Notes: a model not told the origin generated them from the letters alone. A stretch of DNA of 64,000 bases from DASYTH01 sp035762905 (GCF_035762905.1 NZ_DASUCC010000094.1:1-64000), one strand, 5' to 3'. Shown: positions 24,246 to 32,869, counted from the first letter of the stretch. Made by a program: numbers and translations.

Positions 24246-27200
24246 TTGAGTGGGAATGAGACGACATTGGTCGAGTTCAGCGGAACGCGGGAACTGTCCC
24301 TTTGCGACCTCTTTCGGGCGCAGGTGTTGGCCGAGCCGGAGCACACGGCGGTGGTGTGCGGTGTCGAGCGGCTCAGCTACGCCGAGTTGGCGCGGCACGC
24401 CTCGGGGCTCGCCGCGCACCTGCACGGGCTCGGGGTCGCGGTGGACGACCGCGTGGGGGTGTTCGTCGAGCCGTCGATCGACCTGATGGTGGCCACCTGG
24501 GGGATCCTGCTCGCCGGCGGGGCCTATCTGCCGCTGTCCCCGGAGTATCCGGAGGACCGGCTGCGCTACATGATCGAGGACTCCCGGACGAAGGTGATCG
24601 TCGCGCAGGACGCGCTCGCCGACCGGCTGGCCGAGCTGGCGCCGGCCGGCACGACCATCGTCGCGCTGAGCGACGCCGGCCCCGCGGCCGCCGCTCCGGC
24701 GATCGACCTGCGGCCGGAGCACCTGGCCTACGTCATCTACACCTCGGGCAGCACCGGTAAGCCGAAGGGCGTGATGATCGAGCACCGCGGCATCGTCAAC
24801 CAGATGCGCTGGCTCGCCGACGCCTACCAACTCGACCGCAACCGAATCGTGCTGCAGAAGACCCCGATGAGCTTCGATGCAGCACAATGGGAGATCCTCG
24901 CGCCCACCTGTGGCGCTACGGTCGTGATGGGAAGCCCCGGCGCGTATCGCGACCCGGAGCGGCTGGTCGACATCATCGCCACGCACGGGGTCACCACGCT
25001 GCAGTGCGTTCCGACATTGCTGCAGGCGTTGCTGGACACCGAAGAGTTCGGCGAATGCAAATCGCTGACCCAGGTTTTCTGTGGCGGGGAGGCCCTGACG
25101 AAAACGCTTGCGCTGCAATTCTTCGACGTGCTGCCGGACTGCGAGCTGATCAACCTGTACGGACCCACCGAGTGCACCATCAACTCCTCCGCGCACACCG
25201 TCGATCCCGGTGCGCTGCTGGAGGGTCCCAAGACCATCTCGATCGGCGCGCCGGTGCACGACACCCGCTACTACATCCTGGACGGACAGCGCGCACCGGT
25301 CGGCGTCGGCGAGATCGGCGAGCTCTACATCGGTGGCGTCCAACTCGCCCGCGGCTACCTGCACCGCCCCGATCTGACCGCGGACCGGTTCATCGACAAC
25401 CCGTTCGCCGCCGAGGACGGGCTTGCGCGGCTCTACCGCACCGGCGACCTGGCCAGCCGCAACCCCGACGGCACCGTGCAGTTCGCCGGCCGCAGCGACA
25501 ACCAGATCAAGCTGCGCGGCTTCCGGATCGAGCTGGACGAGATCCGGCTGGCGATCGAGACGCACGACTGGGTCAAGAACGCCGCGGTCATCGTGCGGAC
25601 CGACCCGCGCACCCGGTTCCAGAACCTGCTCGCCTTCATCGAGCTCAACCCCAAGGAAGCCGCCCTGATGGACCAGGGCAACGCCGGCGCGCACCACCAG
25701 TCCAAGGCCAGCAGGCTCCAGCTCAAGGCGCAACTGTCCAACAACGGCTGCCGGGACGCCGAGGAACTGCACGGCAAGGAGATCCTGGACCTGCCCGGTC
25801 GCACGCCGACCGCCACGACCACCCGCGACGTGTTCGCCCGCAAGACCTACCGGTTCTTCGAGGGCGGGCCGGTCAGCCGGGCCGACATCCTGGCGCTGCT
25901 GGACACCCGGGGTTCCGGCGCCGCGCCACGCGCCCTGGACACGGTGGACCTGGCCACGCTCGGCGAGATGCTGCGCTGGTTCGGCCAGTTCCACAGCGCG
26001 GAGCGGTTGCTGCCGAAGTACGGCTACGCCTCACCGGGTTCGCTCTACGCCACCCAACTGTACCTCGAGCTGGCCGGGATCGCCGGCCTGGCACCGGGTT
26101 ACTACTACTACCACCCGGTGCACCACCAGTTGGTGCTGATCCGTGCGCAGGCGCCGTCGGCGACCACGCGGGCCCGGGTGCACCTCGTCGGTAAGAAGCG
26201 GGCCATCGAGCCGGTCTACCAGAACAACATCCGGGAGGTCCTGGAGATCGAGACCGGCCACCTGGTCGGCATGTTCGAGCAGGTGCTGCCCGGCTACGGA
26301 CTGGACATCCGGCCGTCCGGCTTCGCACCGTCCGAAATGGACAATCTGGAGTGCGCGGCCGAGGACTACTACCTCGGCGCCTTCGAGCTGGTTCCGTTCG
26401 CCGGCCCGAAACCCGCCGGCGCGGTCGACGTCTACGTGCAGGCGCACCCCGGCAAGGTGGCGGGTCTGCCCGGCGGCCAGTACCGGTACACCGGCGGCGA
26501 GCTGGTCCGGATCTCCGACGAGCTGGTGCAGCGCAAGCATGTCATCGCGATCAACCAGGGCGTCTACGACCGGGCGAGCTTCGGCATCTCCCTGGTCAGC
26601 CGGGAGCCGGCCGACTGGCTGCGCTACGTCGAGCTCGGCCGCACCCTGCATCACCTGCAGGCCAACGATCTCAACCTGGGCTTGATGTCTTCCGGCTACA
26701 GCTCCAAGTCCGGCAACGACCTGCCGTCCGCGCGCCGGCTGGCCGGCATCCTCGCCGACCGGGGCGAGCCGAACGGCCCGTCGTACTTCTTCGTCGGCGG
26801 CCGGATCAGCGACGAGCAGCGGAGCAGCACCGGCATGAAGGAGGACACCGTACACATGCGGGGTCCGACCGAGATGATCCGCGACGACCTGGTCAACTTC
26901 CTGCCCAACTACATGATGCCCAACCGGGTCGTCGTGCTGGACCGGTTGCCGCAGACGGTGAACGGGAAGATCGACCTCAAGGCGCTCGAGGCCTCCGAGC
27001 AGGCGAACCTGAACCTGGCCGAGCGCACCTTCGTCGCGCCGCGCACCGCGACCGAGCGCCGGATCGCCGCGCTGTGGGGCCGAACCCTCAAGCAGGACGA
27101 GGTCTCCGTGCTCGACGACTTCTTCGAGTGCGGCGGCAACTCGCTGACCGCGGTGGCCCTGATCAACAAGACCAACCGGGAGTTCGGCACCGCCCTGCCG

Positions 27201-28292
27201 CTCCAGGTCCTGTTCGCCGCACCGACCGTCGAGCGGCTGGCCCGCGAGGTGGACGGTGGCGCCGCGCCGTCGTCCCGGTTCATTCCCTTGCGCTCCAAGG
27301 GGTCCAACGCTCCGGTGTTCTGCTGGCCGGGCCTCGGCGGTTACCCGATGAACCTGCGGACGCTGGCCGAGCGGATCGACATCGACCGCCCGTTCTACGG
27401 TGTGCAGGCCTACGGGATCAACGCCGGCGAAGTGCCCTACGCCACCATCCGGGAGATGGCCGCCCGGGACATCGAGGAGATCAAGCGGATCCAGCCGGAA
27501 GGCCCGTACACGCTGTGGGGCTACTCGTTCGGCGCCCGGGTCGCGTTCGAGACCGCGCACCAGCTCGAGCAGGCCGGTGACGTGGTGGCGAACCTGTTCC
27601 TGATCGCGCCCGGCTCACCCAAGGTCCGCGCGGACACCCGGGCCGGGGGTGCGCTCACCTACGCCAACAGGGCATTCGTCACCATCCTTTTCTCGGTGTT
27701 CGCCGGAACCATTTCCGGGCCGGACCTGGACGAGTGCCTCCGGGTCACCGCCGACGAGGACACCTTCGTCGAGTTCATGACCGCGCGGCTCGAGCACCTG
27801 GACGCGGAACTGGTCCGCAGAATCGTTCGGATCGTGCACCGGACCTACCATTTCAAGTACACGTTCCACGAGCTGACCGACCGTACCGTGAACGCGCCGA
27901 TCACCATTTTCAAGGCGCACGGCGACGACTATTCGTTCATCGAGGAAAGTAACGGTTTCTCGGCCGCCGCGCCGGTCGTCGTCACGCTCGCCGCCGACCA
28001 CTACGGCCTGCTCAGGGACCCGGACGTGGCCGAGTTGGTGACCAGGATCCGCCACCGTCTCCGGACCAGCAAGGAGGGGCACCGTGCCGCACGTGAACAT
28101 CAAGTATTTCCCGATGGAGCTCAGCGACGAGCAGCGGTCGGAACTGTCCGCCGCGATAACCACCGCCGTGGCGAACGCATTCGGATGCGACGCGGGACTG
28201 ATCTCGATCGCACTCGAACCGGTGGCCGGGGAGGTGTGGAACGAGCGGGTCTACATCCCGGAAATCGTGAATCGCAACCATCTGCTGTGTAA
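24246..28292 (+). CDS. indigoidine-synthetase-type single-module NRPS (A-Ox-T-TE)
   Basis: The order of domains matches BpsA/IndC. The adenylation domain (about residues 20-520 and 885-910) carries YTSGSTGKPKG and YRTGDL. A flavin-dependent oxidation domain (about 530-870; RKTYRFFEGG, GYASPGSLYATQLYLEL, SSGYSSKSGNDLP, GPSYFFVGGRISDE) is inserted between core motifs A8 and A10. A thiolation domain has Ser966 in ECGGNSLTA, and a thioesterase has Ser1094 in GYSFGA. This enzyme type activates L-Gln, cyclises and oxidises it to an aminopyridinedione that dimerises to blue indigoidine. The first in-frame start is TTG 24246 (TTG 24267 also possible). The TE fold ends near 28075, yet the frame stays open 209 bp into the next gene with an Arg-rich tail. 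Confidence 0.9.
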   Translation: MSGNETTLVEFSGTRELSLCDLFRAQVLAEPEHTAVVCGVERLSYAELARHASGLAAHLHGLGVAVDDRVGVFVEPSIDLMVATWGILLAGGAYLPLSPEYPEDRLRYMIEDSRTKVIVAQDALADRLAELAPAGTTIVALSDAGPAAAAPAIDLRPEHLAYVIYTSGSTGKPKGVMIEHRGIVNQMRWLADAYQLDRNRIVLQKTPMSFDAAQWEILAPTCGATVVMGSPGAYRDPERLVDIIATHGVTTLQCVPTLLQALLDTEEFGECKSLTQVFCGGEALTKTLALQFFDVLPDCELINLYGPTECTINSSAHTVDPGALLEGPKTISIGAPVHDTRYYILDGQRAPVGVGEIGELYIGGVQLARGYLHRPDLTADRFIDNPFAAEDGLARLYRTGDLASRNPDGTVQFAGRSDNQIKLRGFRIELDEIRLAIETHDWVKNAAVIVRTDPRTRFQNLLAFIELNPKEAALMDQGNAGAHHQSKASRLQLKAQLSNNGCRDAEELHGKEILDLPGRTPTATTTRDVFARKTYRFFEGGPVSRADILALLDTRGSGAAPRALDTVDLATLGEMLRWFGQFHSAERLLPKYGYASPGSLYATQLYLELAGIAGLAPGYYYYHPVHHQLVLIRAQAPSATTRARVHLVGKKRAIEPVYQNNIREVLEIETGHLVGMFEQVLPGYGLDIRPSGFAPSEMDNLECAAEDYYLGAFELVPFAGPKPAGAVDVYVQAHPGKVAGLPGGQYRYTGGELVRISDELVQRKHVIAINQGVYDRASFGISLVSREPADWLRYVELGRTLHHLQANDLNLGLMSSGYSSKSGNDLPSARRLAGILADRGEPNGPSYFFVGGRISDEQRSSTGMKEDTVHMRGPTEMIRDDLVNFLPNYMMPNRVVVLDRLPQTVNGKIDLKALEASEQANLNLAERTFVAPRTATERRIAALWGRTLKQDEVSVLDDFFECGGNSLTAVALINKTNREFGTALPLQVLFAAPTVERLAREVDGGAAPSSRFIPLRSKGSNAPVFCWPGLGGYPMNLRTLAERIDIDRPFYGVQAYGINAGEVPYATIREMAARDIEEIKRIQPEGPYTLWGYSFGARVAFETAHQLEQAGDVVANLFLIAPGSPKVRADTRAGGALTYANRAFVTILFSVFAGTISGPDLDECLRVTADEDTFVEFMTARLEHLDAELVRRIVRIVHRTYHFKYTFHELTDRTVNAPITIFKAHGDDYSFIEESNGFSAAAPVVVTLAADHYGLLRDPDVAELVTRIRHRLRTSKEGHRAAREHQVFPDGAQRRAAVGTVRRDNHRRGERIRMRRGTDLDRTRTGGRGGVERAGLHPGNRESQPSAV

Positions 28293-28308
28293 GACGCCAA
28301 ATTACTGA
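28084..28308 (+). CDS. 4-oxalocrotonate-tautomerase-family protein
   Basis: 74 aa. The GTG at 28084 has a strong ribosome site (AAGGAGGGG). The Pro2 nucleophile/base typical of the tautomerase superfamily is present (MPHVNIKYFP), and the rest (LSDEQRSELSAAITTAVANAFG) fits the PptA/4-OT fold; the C-terminus is a little longer than in 4-OT. It overlaps the open 3' extension of the NRPS. In this operon it may catalyse a keto-enol or imine-enamine shift on the pyridinedione product or its precursor. That role is inferred. Confidence 0.82.
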   Translation: MPHVNIKYFPMELSDEQRSELSAAITTAVANAFGCDAGLISIALEPVAGEVWNERVYIPEIVNRNHLLCKTPNY

Positions 28309-28321
28309 GAATTGAGCGGGA

Positions 28322-28339
28322 TGTGAGATCATGATCACA
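28322..28339. promoter_or_regulatory. palindromic site TGTGA-N8-TCACA
   Basis: Perfect 5-bp arms around GATCATGA in the only real gap (56 bp) inside the NRPS operon, just before the exporter gene. It may be an operator or internal promoter element; CRP-like half sites but with an 8-bp spacer. Confidence 0.35.
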
Positions 28340-28364
28340 ACGAGTGCGACCACCGGAGGAACAG

Positions 28365-29306
28365 GTGAATAACGCATCGGTTGCCCGGTTCCTGTTGTTG
28401 GCCCTGTTGTGGGGGAGCAGCTTCACCTTTATCAAGGTTTCGCTCGAGGGCCTGACCCCGAGCCAACTGGTGCTCACCCGGCTGGTGCTCGGCGCCGCCG
28501 TGCTGCTGGCGATAGTCGGGCTGCGCCGGGTCGGGCTGCCCCGCGGCGCCGGGCTCTGGGGCCACGTGGCCGGCGCGGCGCTGTTCGGCAACGTGATTCC
28601 GTTCTTGCTGCTGTCCTACGGCGAGCAGACCACCGGCGCCGGCATCGCCGGCGTCCTGGTCGGCAGCACCCCTCTGCTCACCCTCACGCTGGCGGCCGCG
28701 GCCCTGCCCACCGAGCGGGCCACCACCCGCAAGGTGACCGGCCTGCTGATCGGCTTCCTCGGTGTGGTGCTGGTGATCGGCCCGTGGACCTCGGCGCTCG
28801 GCTCGTTCGGTGGCCGGCTGGCCTGCTTCGGCGCCGCGGCCAGCTACGCGGCCGGCTTCGTCTACGTGCGCAAGTTCCTTTCGCCGCGCGGGCTCGCCCC
28901 GTTGTCGCTGGCCGCCGCGCAACTCCTCGCCGCCGCCGCGTTGCAGGCCGCGGTGACCCCGTTCCTGGCCTGGCAGACCCCCGAGCTCACCGGCCGGGTG
29001 GTCGGCAGCATCGTGATCCTCGGGCTGTTCAGCACCGGCCTGGCCTACGTGCTCTACTTCCGGCTCATCGGCGACGTCGGCGCGACCACCGCGTCCGCGG
29101 TCAACTACGTCGTCCCGGTGTTCGCCGTGCTGATCGGCGTCGTCCTGCTCGGCGAGCCGGTCACCTGGAACCTGATCGCCGGCGGGCTGGTGGTCCTGTT
29201 CGGCGTGGCCTACGCGGAGAACCGCATCAAGCAGATCCGCCGGGAGCCCGGTGGCACGGCACTTCCCGTGCGAACGCCTGCGCACCCGGTCAAGGAGGTT
29301 CGATGA
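28365..29306 (+). CDS. EamA/DMT-family transporter
   Basis: 313 aa from the GTG at 28365 (GGAGGA upstream). Ten hydrophobic helices in two EamA repeats are seen, with signatures LLWGSSFTFIKVSLEGLTPSQ at the start of the first and GDVGATTASAVNYVVPVFAVLIG in the second. DMT-family members export amino acids and small metabolites. Its position inside the NRPS operon makes it the likely exporter of the product. Its 3' end overlaps the acetyltransferase start (ATGA). Confidence 0.9.
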   Translation: MNNASVARFLLLALLWGSSFTFIKVSLEGLTPSQLVLTRLVLGAAVLLAIVGLRRVGLPRGAGLWGHVAGAALFGNVIPFLLLSYGEQTTGAGIAGVLVGSTPLLTLTLAAAALPTERATTRKVTGLLIGFLGVVLVIGPWTSALGSFGGRLACFGAAASYAAGFVYVRKFLSPRGLAPLSLAAAQLLAAAALQAAVTPFLAWQTPELTGRVVGSIVILGLFSTGLAYVLYFRLIGDVGATTASAVNYVVPVFAVLIGVVLLGEPVTWNLIAGGLVVLFGVAYAENRIKQIRREPGGTALPVRTPAHPVKEVR

Positions 29307-29947
29307 GTATCCTGCGGCTCTACCGCGCCGCCGCCGCCGATCTGGACATGATCCGCGAGCGCGACCCCTCGATCACCTCGCGCCGGGAGGCGCTGCTGCA
29401 CCCCGGCCTGCTGGCGATCTGGGCCTACCGGATCGCGCACCGGTTGCACACCAAGGGAATGCGGCTGACCGCCCGGCTGCTGAGCGTGCTGGCCCGGCTG
29501 CTCACCGGCGGCATCGAGATCCACCCGGGTGCCCGGATCGGCCGCGGCTTCTTCATCGACCACGGCGCCGGCGTGGTGATCGGGGAGACCGCGGTGATCG
29601 GCGCCGACGTCACGATCTTCCACCAGGTCACGCTCGGCTCGGTCGGTTGGTGGCACGACGCGCGCCGGCCGGAGGGCACCCGCCGGCACCCGAAGGTGGG
29701 CGACCGGGTGGTGATCGGCGCCAACGCCACCGTGCTCGGCCCGGTCACCGTCGGCCCCGACTCGGTGATCGGCGCGCAGGCGCTGGTGATCCGGGACGTG
29801 CCTCCCGGATCCCGGGTGCTGGCCCCGATCGCCGACCCGCACCGGATCAAGCCGAAGCCGGTGCCCCGCCCGGAGCCGGTGCGGCAGCGGTACATGACGG
29901 CCAGCCGGGACCGGGACGCCGTGCCGGCCGGTTTCCCGACCTGGTGA
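29303..29947 (+). CDS. serine O-acetyltransferase (CysE family)
   Basis: 214 aa. ATG 29303 overlaps the exporter stop and follows AAGGAGG. An N-terminal helical part is followed by left-handed beta-helix hexapeptide repeats (IEIHPGARIGRGFFIDHGAGVVIGETAVIG, HQVTLGSVG), with the catalytic His and Asp of FIDHG and the acetyl-CoA loop. It makes O-acetyl-L-serine from serine and acetyl-CoA. The next gene encodes a cysteine-synthase-like enzyme that would use this product. Within an NRPS operon the pair more likely builds a beta-substituted alanine than supplies cysteine for growth; this is inference. Confidence 0.9.
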   Translation: MSILRLYRAAAADLDMIRERDPSITSRREALLHPGLLAIWAYRIAHRLHTKGMRLTARLLSVLARLLTGGIEIHPGARIGRGFFIDHGAGVVIGETAVIGADVTIFHQVTLGSVGWWHDARRPEGTRRHPKVGDRVVIGANATVLGPVTVGPDSVIGAQALVIRDVPPGSRVLAPIADPHRIKPKPVPRPEPVRQRYMTASRDRDAVPAGFPTW

Positions 29948-29974
29948 CCCCGACCGAACCGGAGAGCTGACATC

Positions 29975-30943
29975 GTGTCGACAATGGTCAAGCGGCCGCT
30001 GGCCGCCTCGCTCGAGGGGCTGATCGGCAGCACGCCGATGGTCCGGGTGGATCTCGGCGTTGCGGACACCGGCGCCACCGTCTACGCCAAACTGGAGATG
30101 GCCAACCCGCTGTCCAGTGTGAAGGACCGGACCGGGCTGTACATGATCGAGGCCGCCGAGCGGCGCGGCGAGCTGCGCCGGGGTGAGGGCACGGTGGTCG
30201 AGGCGTCGTCCGGCAACACCGGCATCTCGCTGGCCGCGCTCTGTGCGGCCCGCGGCTACAAGTGCGTGATCGTGTTGCCGGACAACGCAACGCCGGAGCG
30301 GGTGCAGCTGCTTCGGGCGTTCGGCGCGGAGATCGTGCAGACCCCGCACGAACTCGGCTACGTGGCGGCGATCGAGAAGGCCGAGGAGATCCACGCGCAG
30401 CTGCCCGGCTCCTGGTTCGCTTGCCAGCACGAGAATCCGGACAACGTGGCCGCGCACTACGCCACCACCGGGCCGGAGATCTGGGCCGACACCGAGGGCA
30501 GGGTGGACGTGCTGGTCTGCGGGGTGGGCACCGGCGGCACGCTCACCGGAACCGCGCGCTACCTCAGAGAGCAGAACCCGGCGCTGCGCGTCGTAGCGGT
30601 CGAGCCGGAGCGCTCCCCGGTGATCAGCGAGGGCTGGGGCGGGCTGCACCGCATTCCCGGCCTCAACGGCGGGTTCGTCGCCAAGACAACGGATCTCGCC
30701 GTCATCGACGAGGTGCTGACCGTGTCCGACCAGGACGCGTTCGGCACCGCGCGCGCCCTGGCCCGCACCGCCGGGCTGCTGGTCGGCGTCTCGTCCGGGG
30801 CGGCCGCGCACGGCTGCAAGGTGCTCGCCGCCCGGCCGGAGTACGCCGGCAAGACGATCGTGACCGTGTTCCCGGACACCGGTGAGCGCTACCTGTCCTG
30901 GTTCCAGGCGGCCGCCGATTCCGCCGACAACATCGAGGAGTGA
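29975..30943 (+). CDS. cysteine-synthase-like PLP-dependent beta-substitution enzyme (OASS/CBS family)
   Basis: 322 aa from the GTG at 29975. A fold-type II PLP enzyme with the Schiff-base Lys in NPLSSVKDRTG, the substrate loop EASSGNTG (canonical P-T/E-SGNTG; here Ala and Ser replace Pro and Thr), the phosphate loop GTGGT, and the PLP-ring Ser in GVSSGAA. The family replaces the acetoxy group of O-acetylserine by sulphide or another nucleophile; plant relatives make mimosine and pyrazolylalanine with N-heterocycles. With serine acetyltransferase and a pyridinedione-forming NRPS beside it, coupling of a heterocycle to alanine is plausible. Ordinary cysteine synthesis is the conservative alternative. 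Confidence 0.88.
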   Translation: MSTMVKRPLAASLEGLIGSTPMVRVDLGVADTGATVYAKLEMANPLSSVKDRTGLYMIEAAERRGELRRGEGTVVEASSGNTGISLAALCAARGYKCVIVLPDNATPERVQLLRAFGAEIVQTPHELGYVAAIEKAEEIHAQLPGSWFACQHENPDNVAAHYATTGPEIWADTEGRVDVLVCGVGTGGTLTGTARYLREQNPALRVVAVEPERSPVISEGWGGLHRIPGLNGGFVAKTTDLAVIDEVLTVSDQDAFGTARALARTAGLLVGVSSGAAAHGCKVLAARPEYAGKTIVTVFPDTGERYLSWFQAAADSADNIEE

Positions 30944-30950
30944 AGCCACA

Positions 30951-31442
30951 ATGACCCAGCTGCCCCGAATCCTGCTGCCCGGTGAGGGCGAGTCGGTCCA
31001 GATCGGCACGACGACGCACACGACGTTCAAGGCCGTCGGCGGCGAGACCGACGACCGGCTCGGACTGTTCGAGCACCACATGGACCCGGGTGCGCCGGGC
31101 GCGTCCCCGCACGTGCACCGCGAGCAGCTCGAGGCGTTCTACGTGCTGGACGGCGTGGTGGAGCTGCACCTGGACGGGCGCAGCTTCGCCGCGCCCAAGG
31201 GCACCTTCGTCAACGTCCCGGAGAACATGTCGCACGGCTTCCGCAACCCCTACGAGGACCCGGCGAAGATGCTGATCATCTTCACTCCGGCGATCAACCG
31301 GGAGGAGTACTTCCGCGGCCTGGCCAAGCTGTACGCCAACGGGCGCAAGGCGACCGAGGACGAGCTGCTCGACCTGATGGCCCAGTACGACCAGTTCGAG
31401 TTGAGCGTGGACGGCTCGGTGCCGGGCTGGGGCCGGCACTGA
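30951..31442 (+). CDS. cupin-domain protein of the NRPS operon
   Basis: 163 aa from the ATG at 30951, 7 bp after the PLP enzyme. A single conserved beta-barrel has cupin motif 1 HVHREQLEAFYVLDG (two His and Glu as metal ligands) and motif 2 with the late His in VPENMSHGFRN. Intact metal ligands suggest an active dioxygenase, isomerase or cyclase rather than a storage fold. Last gene of the operon, so likely a tailoring enzyme acting on the NRPS product. The exact reaction cannot be read. Confidence 0.85.
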   Translation: MTQLPRILLPGEGESVQIGTTTHTTFKAVGGETDDRLGLFEHHMDPGAPGASPHVHREQLEAFYVLDGVVELHLDGRSFAAPKGTFVNVPENMSHGFRNPYEDPAKMLIIFTPAINREEYFRGLAKLYANGRKATEDELLDLMAQYDQFELSVDGSVPGWGRH

Positions 31443-31457
31443 GCGCGTCCCGGTGGC

Positions 31458-31913
31458 TCAGCCCCAGGAACCGGCCTGCTGCCGGGTGGTGACGTTGAGC
31501 CGGTTGAACAGGTTGGTCGTGGCGATCGAGAGGACCAGCGCGGCGAGCGCCTCCTCTTCGTAGTGTTTGGCGGCCAGCTGCCACACTTCGTCCGGCACCG
31601 GGTCGGACCGGTCGGCCAGCCTGGTGGCGGCCTCGGCAAGGGCCAGCGCCGCGCGCTCGGCGTCGGTGAAGTACGGGGTCTCCCGCCAGGCGGCCACGGC
31701 GAACAGCCGCTTGTCGGTCTCGCCGGCCTTCTTGGCCGCCCGCGCGCCCATGTCGACACACGGGCCGCACCCGTTGATCTGGGACACCCGCAGGTGCACC
31801 AACTCCAGGGTGCTTGCCGGCACCTGGCCCTGTTTGGCCGCCTTGTCCAGGGCCAGAATGGCCTGCATGGCGTCCGGAATGACCATGGCCGGGTTCTTCA
31901 TCCTCGACTGCAC
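31458..31913 (-). CDS. carboxymuconolactone decarboxylase / AhpD-like peroxidase-type protein
   Basis: 151 aa. The GTG at 31913 follows GAGGAG; an ATG at 31901 is the alternative. The CMD/AhpD fold carries the redox pair in INGCGPCVDMG (CxxC), followed by helices ending in NLFNRLNVTT. Family members reduce peroxides through the CxxC pair. It is divergent from an ECF41 sigma factor; this pairing is a hallmark of the ECF41 group, in which the enzyme gene is the sigma target. The two promoters in the 74-bp gap share one motif. Confidence 0.9.
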   Translation of the reverse strand: MQSRMKNPAMVIPDAMQAILALDKAAKQGQVPASTLELVHLRVSQINGCGPCVDMGARAAKKAGETDKRLFAVAAWRETPYFTDAERAALALAEAATRLADRSDPVPDEVWQLAAKHYEEEALAALVLSIATTNLFNRLNVTTRQQAGSWG

Positions 31914-31924
31914 GTTCTTCTCCT

Positions 31925-31951
31925 CGTCACATCCGTTCGGTTTCGCCGGTC
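31925..31951 (+). promoter_or_regulatory. ECF41-type promoter for the sigma factor gene
   Basis: CGTCACA, 16 bp, GGTC. It resembles the TGTCACA / CGTC elements reported for ECF41 targets and fits autoregulation, 36 bp before the sigma start. Confidence 0.5.
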
Positions 31952-31959
31952 ACCGCTAT

Positions 31960-31986
31960 GACCGACCGGGACGAAGGAATGTGACC
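31960..31986 (-). promoter_or_regulatory. ECF41-type promoter for the AhpD-like gene
   Basis: Read on the minus strand: GGTCACA, 16 bp, GGTC, with the same spacing as the opposite-strand promoter. It gives a leader of about 40 nt to the GTG at 31913. Confidence 0.5.
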
Positions 31987-31987
31987 G

Positions 31988-32869
31988 ATGGATGAGAGTC
32001 AGTGGTTGGCCGACCGGTTCGAGGAGAACCGGGCGCACCTGCGGGCGGTGGCCTACCGGATGCTCGGCTCCGCGGCGGAGGCCGAGGACGCGGTGCAGGA
32101 CGCGTGGCTGCGGTTGCGCCGGTCGGACACCAGCGAGGTGAACAACCTCGGCGGCTGGCTGACCACGGTCGTGGCCCGGATATGTCTGAACATGCTGCAG
32201 TCCCGGCGCACCCGCCGCGAGGAACCGCTCGGTTCGCACGAGCCACCGGACGCCGCCGACCCCGAGGGTGAGGCGGTGCTGGCCGACTCGGTCGGCATGG
32301 CCCTGCTGGTCGTGCTCGACACGCTGCCCCCGGCCGAGCGGCTGGCGTTCGTGCTGCACGACCTGTTCGCCGTGCCGTTCGACGAGATCGCTCCGATCGT
32401 GGAGCGCACCCCGGCCGCGGCCCGCCAACTGGCCAGCCGCGCCCGCCGGCGAGTCCGCGGGGCGTCCGCGCCCGCCACCGACCTCGCCCGCCGCCGCCGC
32501 ATCGTGGACGCGTTCCTGGCCGCCTCCCGCGGCGGCGACTTCGACGCCCTGCTCGCCCTGCTCGACCCGGACGTGCTGCTGCGCGCCGACCCGCCAACGG
32601 TGGCCGCCGCCGCGGCCCGCCAGGCCGCGGGCGCCCCGCAACTCGCCCCCGAGATCCGCGGCGCCGCCCCGGTCGCCGACGCCTTCGCCGGCCGCGCCCG
32701 AAACGCCCGCCCGGCCCTCATCGACGGCCTCCCCGGCGCCGTCTGGGCCCCCGACGGCACCCCCCGCGTCGCCTTCCTCTTCACCCTCACCGCCAACCGC
32801 ATCACCGCGATCAACATGCTCTCCGATCCCGACACCCTCCACGACCTGGACATCCAGATCACCGGTTGA
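31988..32869 (+). CDS. ECF41-family RNA polymerase sigma factor with C-terminal SnoaL-like domain
   Basis: 293 aa. Sigma region 2 (about residues 8-75; HLRAVAYRMLGSAAEAEDAVQDAWLRL) and region 4 (about 105-160; LPPAERLAFVLHDLFAVPFDEIAPIVERTPAAARQLASRARRRVR) are followed by a C-terminal NTF2/SnoaL-like extension (about 165-290). In ECF41 sigma factors that extension replaces a separate anti-sigma factor and modulates activity. No anti-sigma gene is adjacent, as expected. It is divergent from the AhpD-like enzyme, and a strong hairpin follows the stop. Confidence 0.92.
   Translation: MDESQWLADRFEENRAHLRAVAYRMLGSAAEAEDAVQDAWLRLRRSDTSEVNNLGGWLTTVVARICLNMLQSRRTRREEPLGSHEPPDAADPEGEAVLADSVGMALLVVLDTLPPAERLAFVLHDLFAVPFDEIAPIVERTPAAARQLASRARRRVRGASAPATDLARRRRIVDAFLAASRGGDFDALLALLDPDVLLRADPPTVAAAAARQAAGAPQLAPEIRGAAPVADAFAGRARNARPALIDGLPGAVWAPDGTPRVAFLFTLTANRITAINMLSDPDTLHDLDIQITG

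Noticed and set aside
25840..26870. Nitroreductase-like (SagB-type) domain as a separate gene
   Set aside because: It is in frame inside the adenylation domain between motifs A8 and A10, as in BpsA/IndC.
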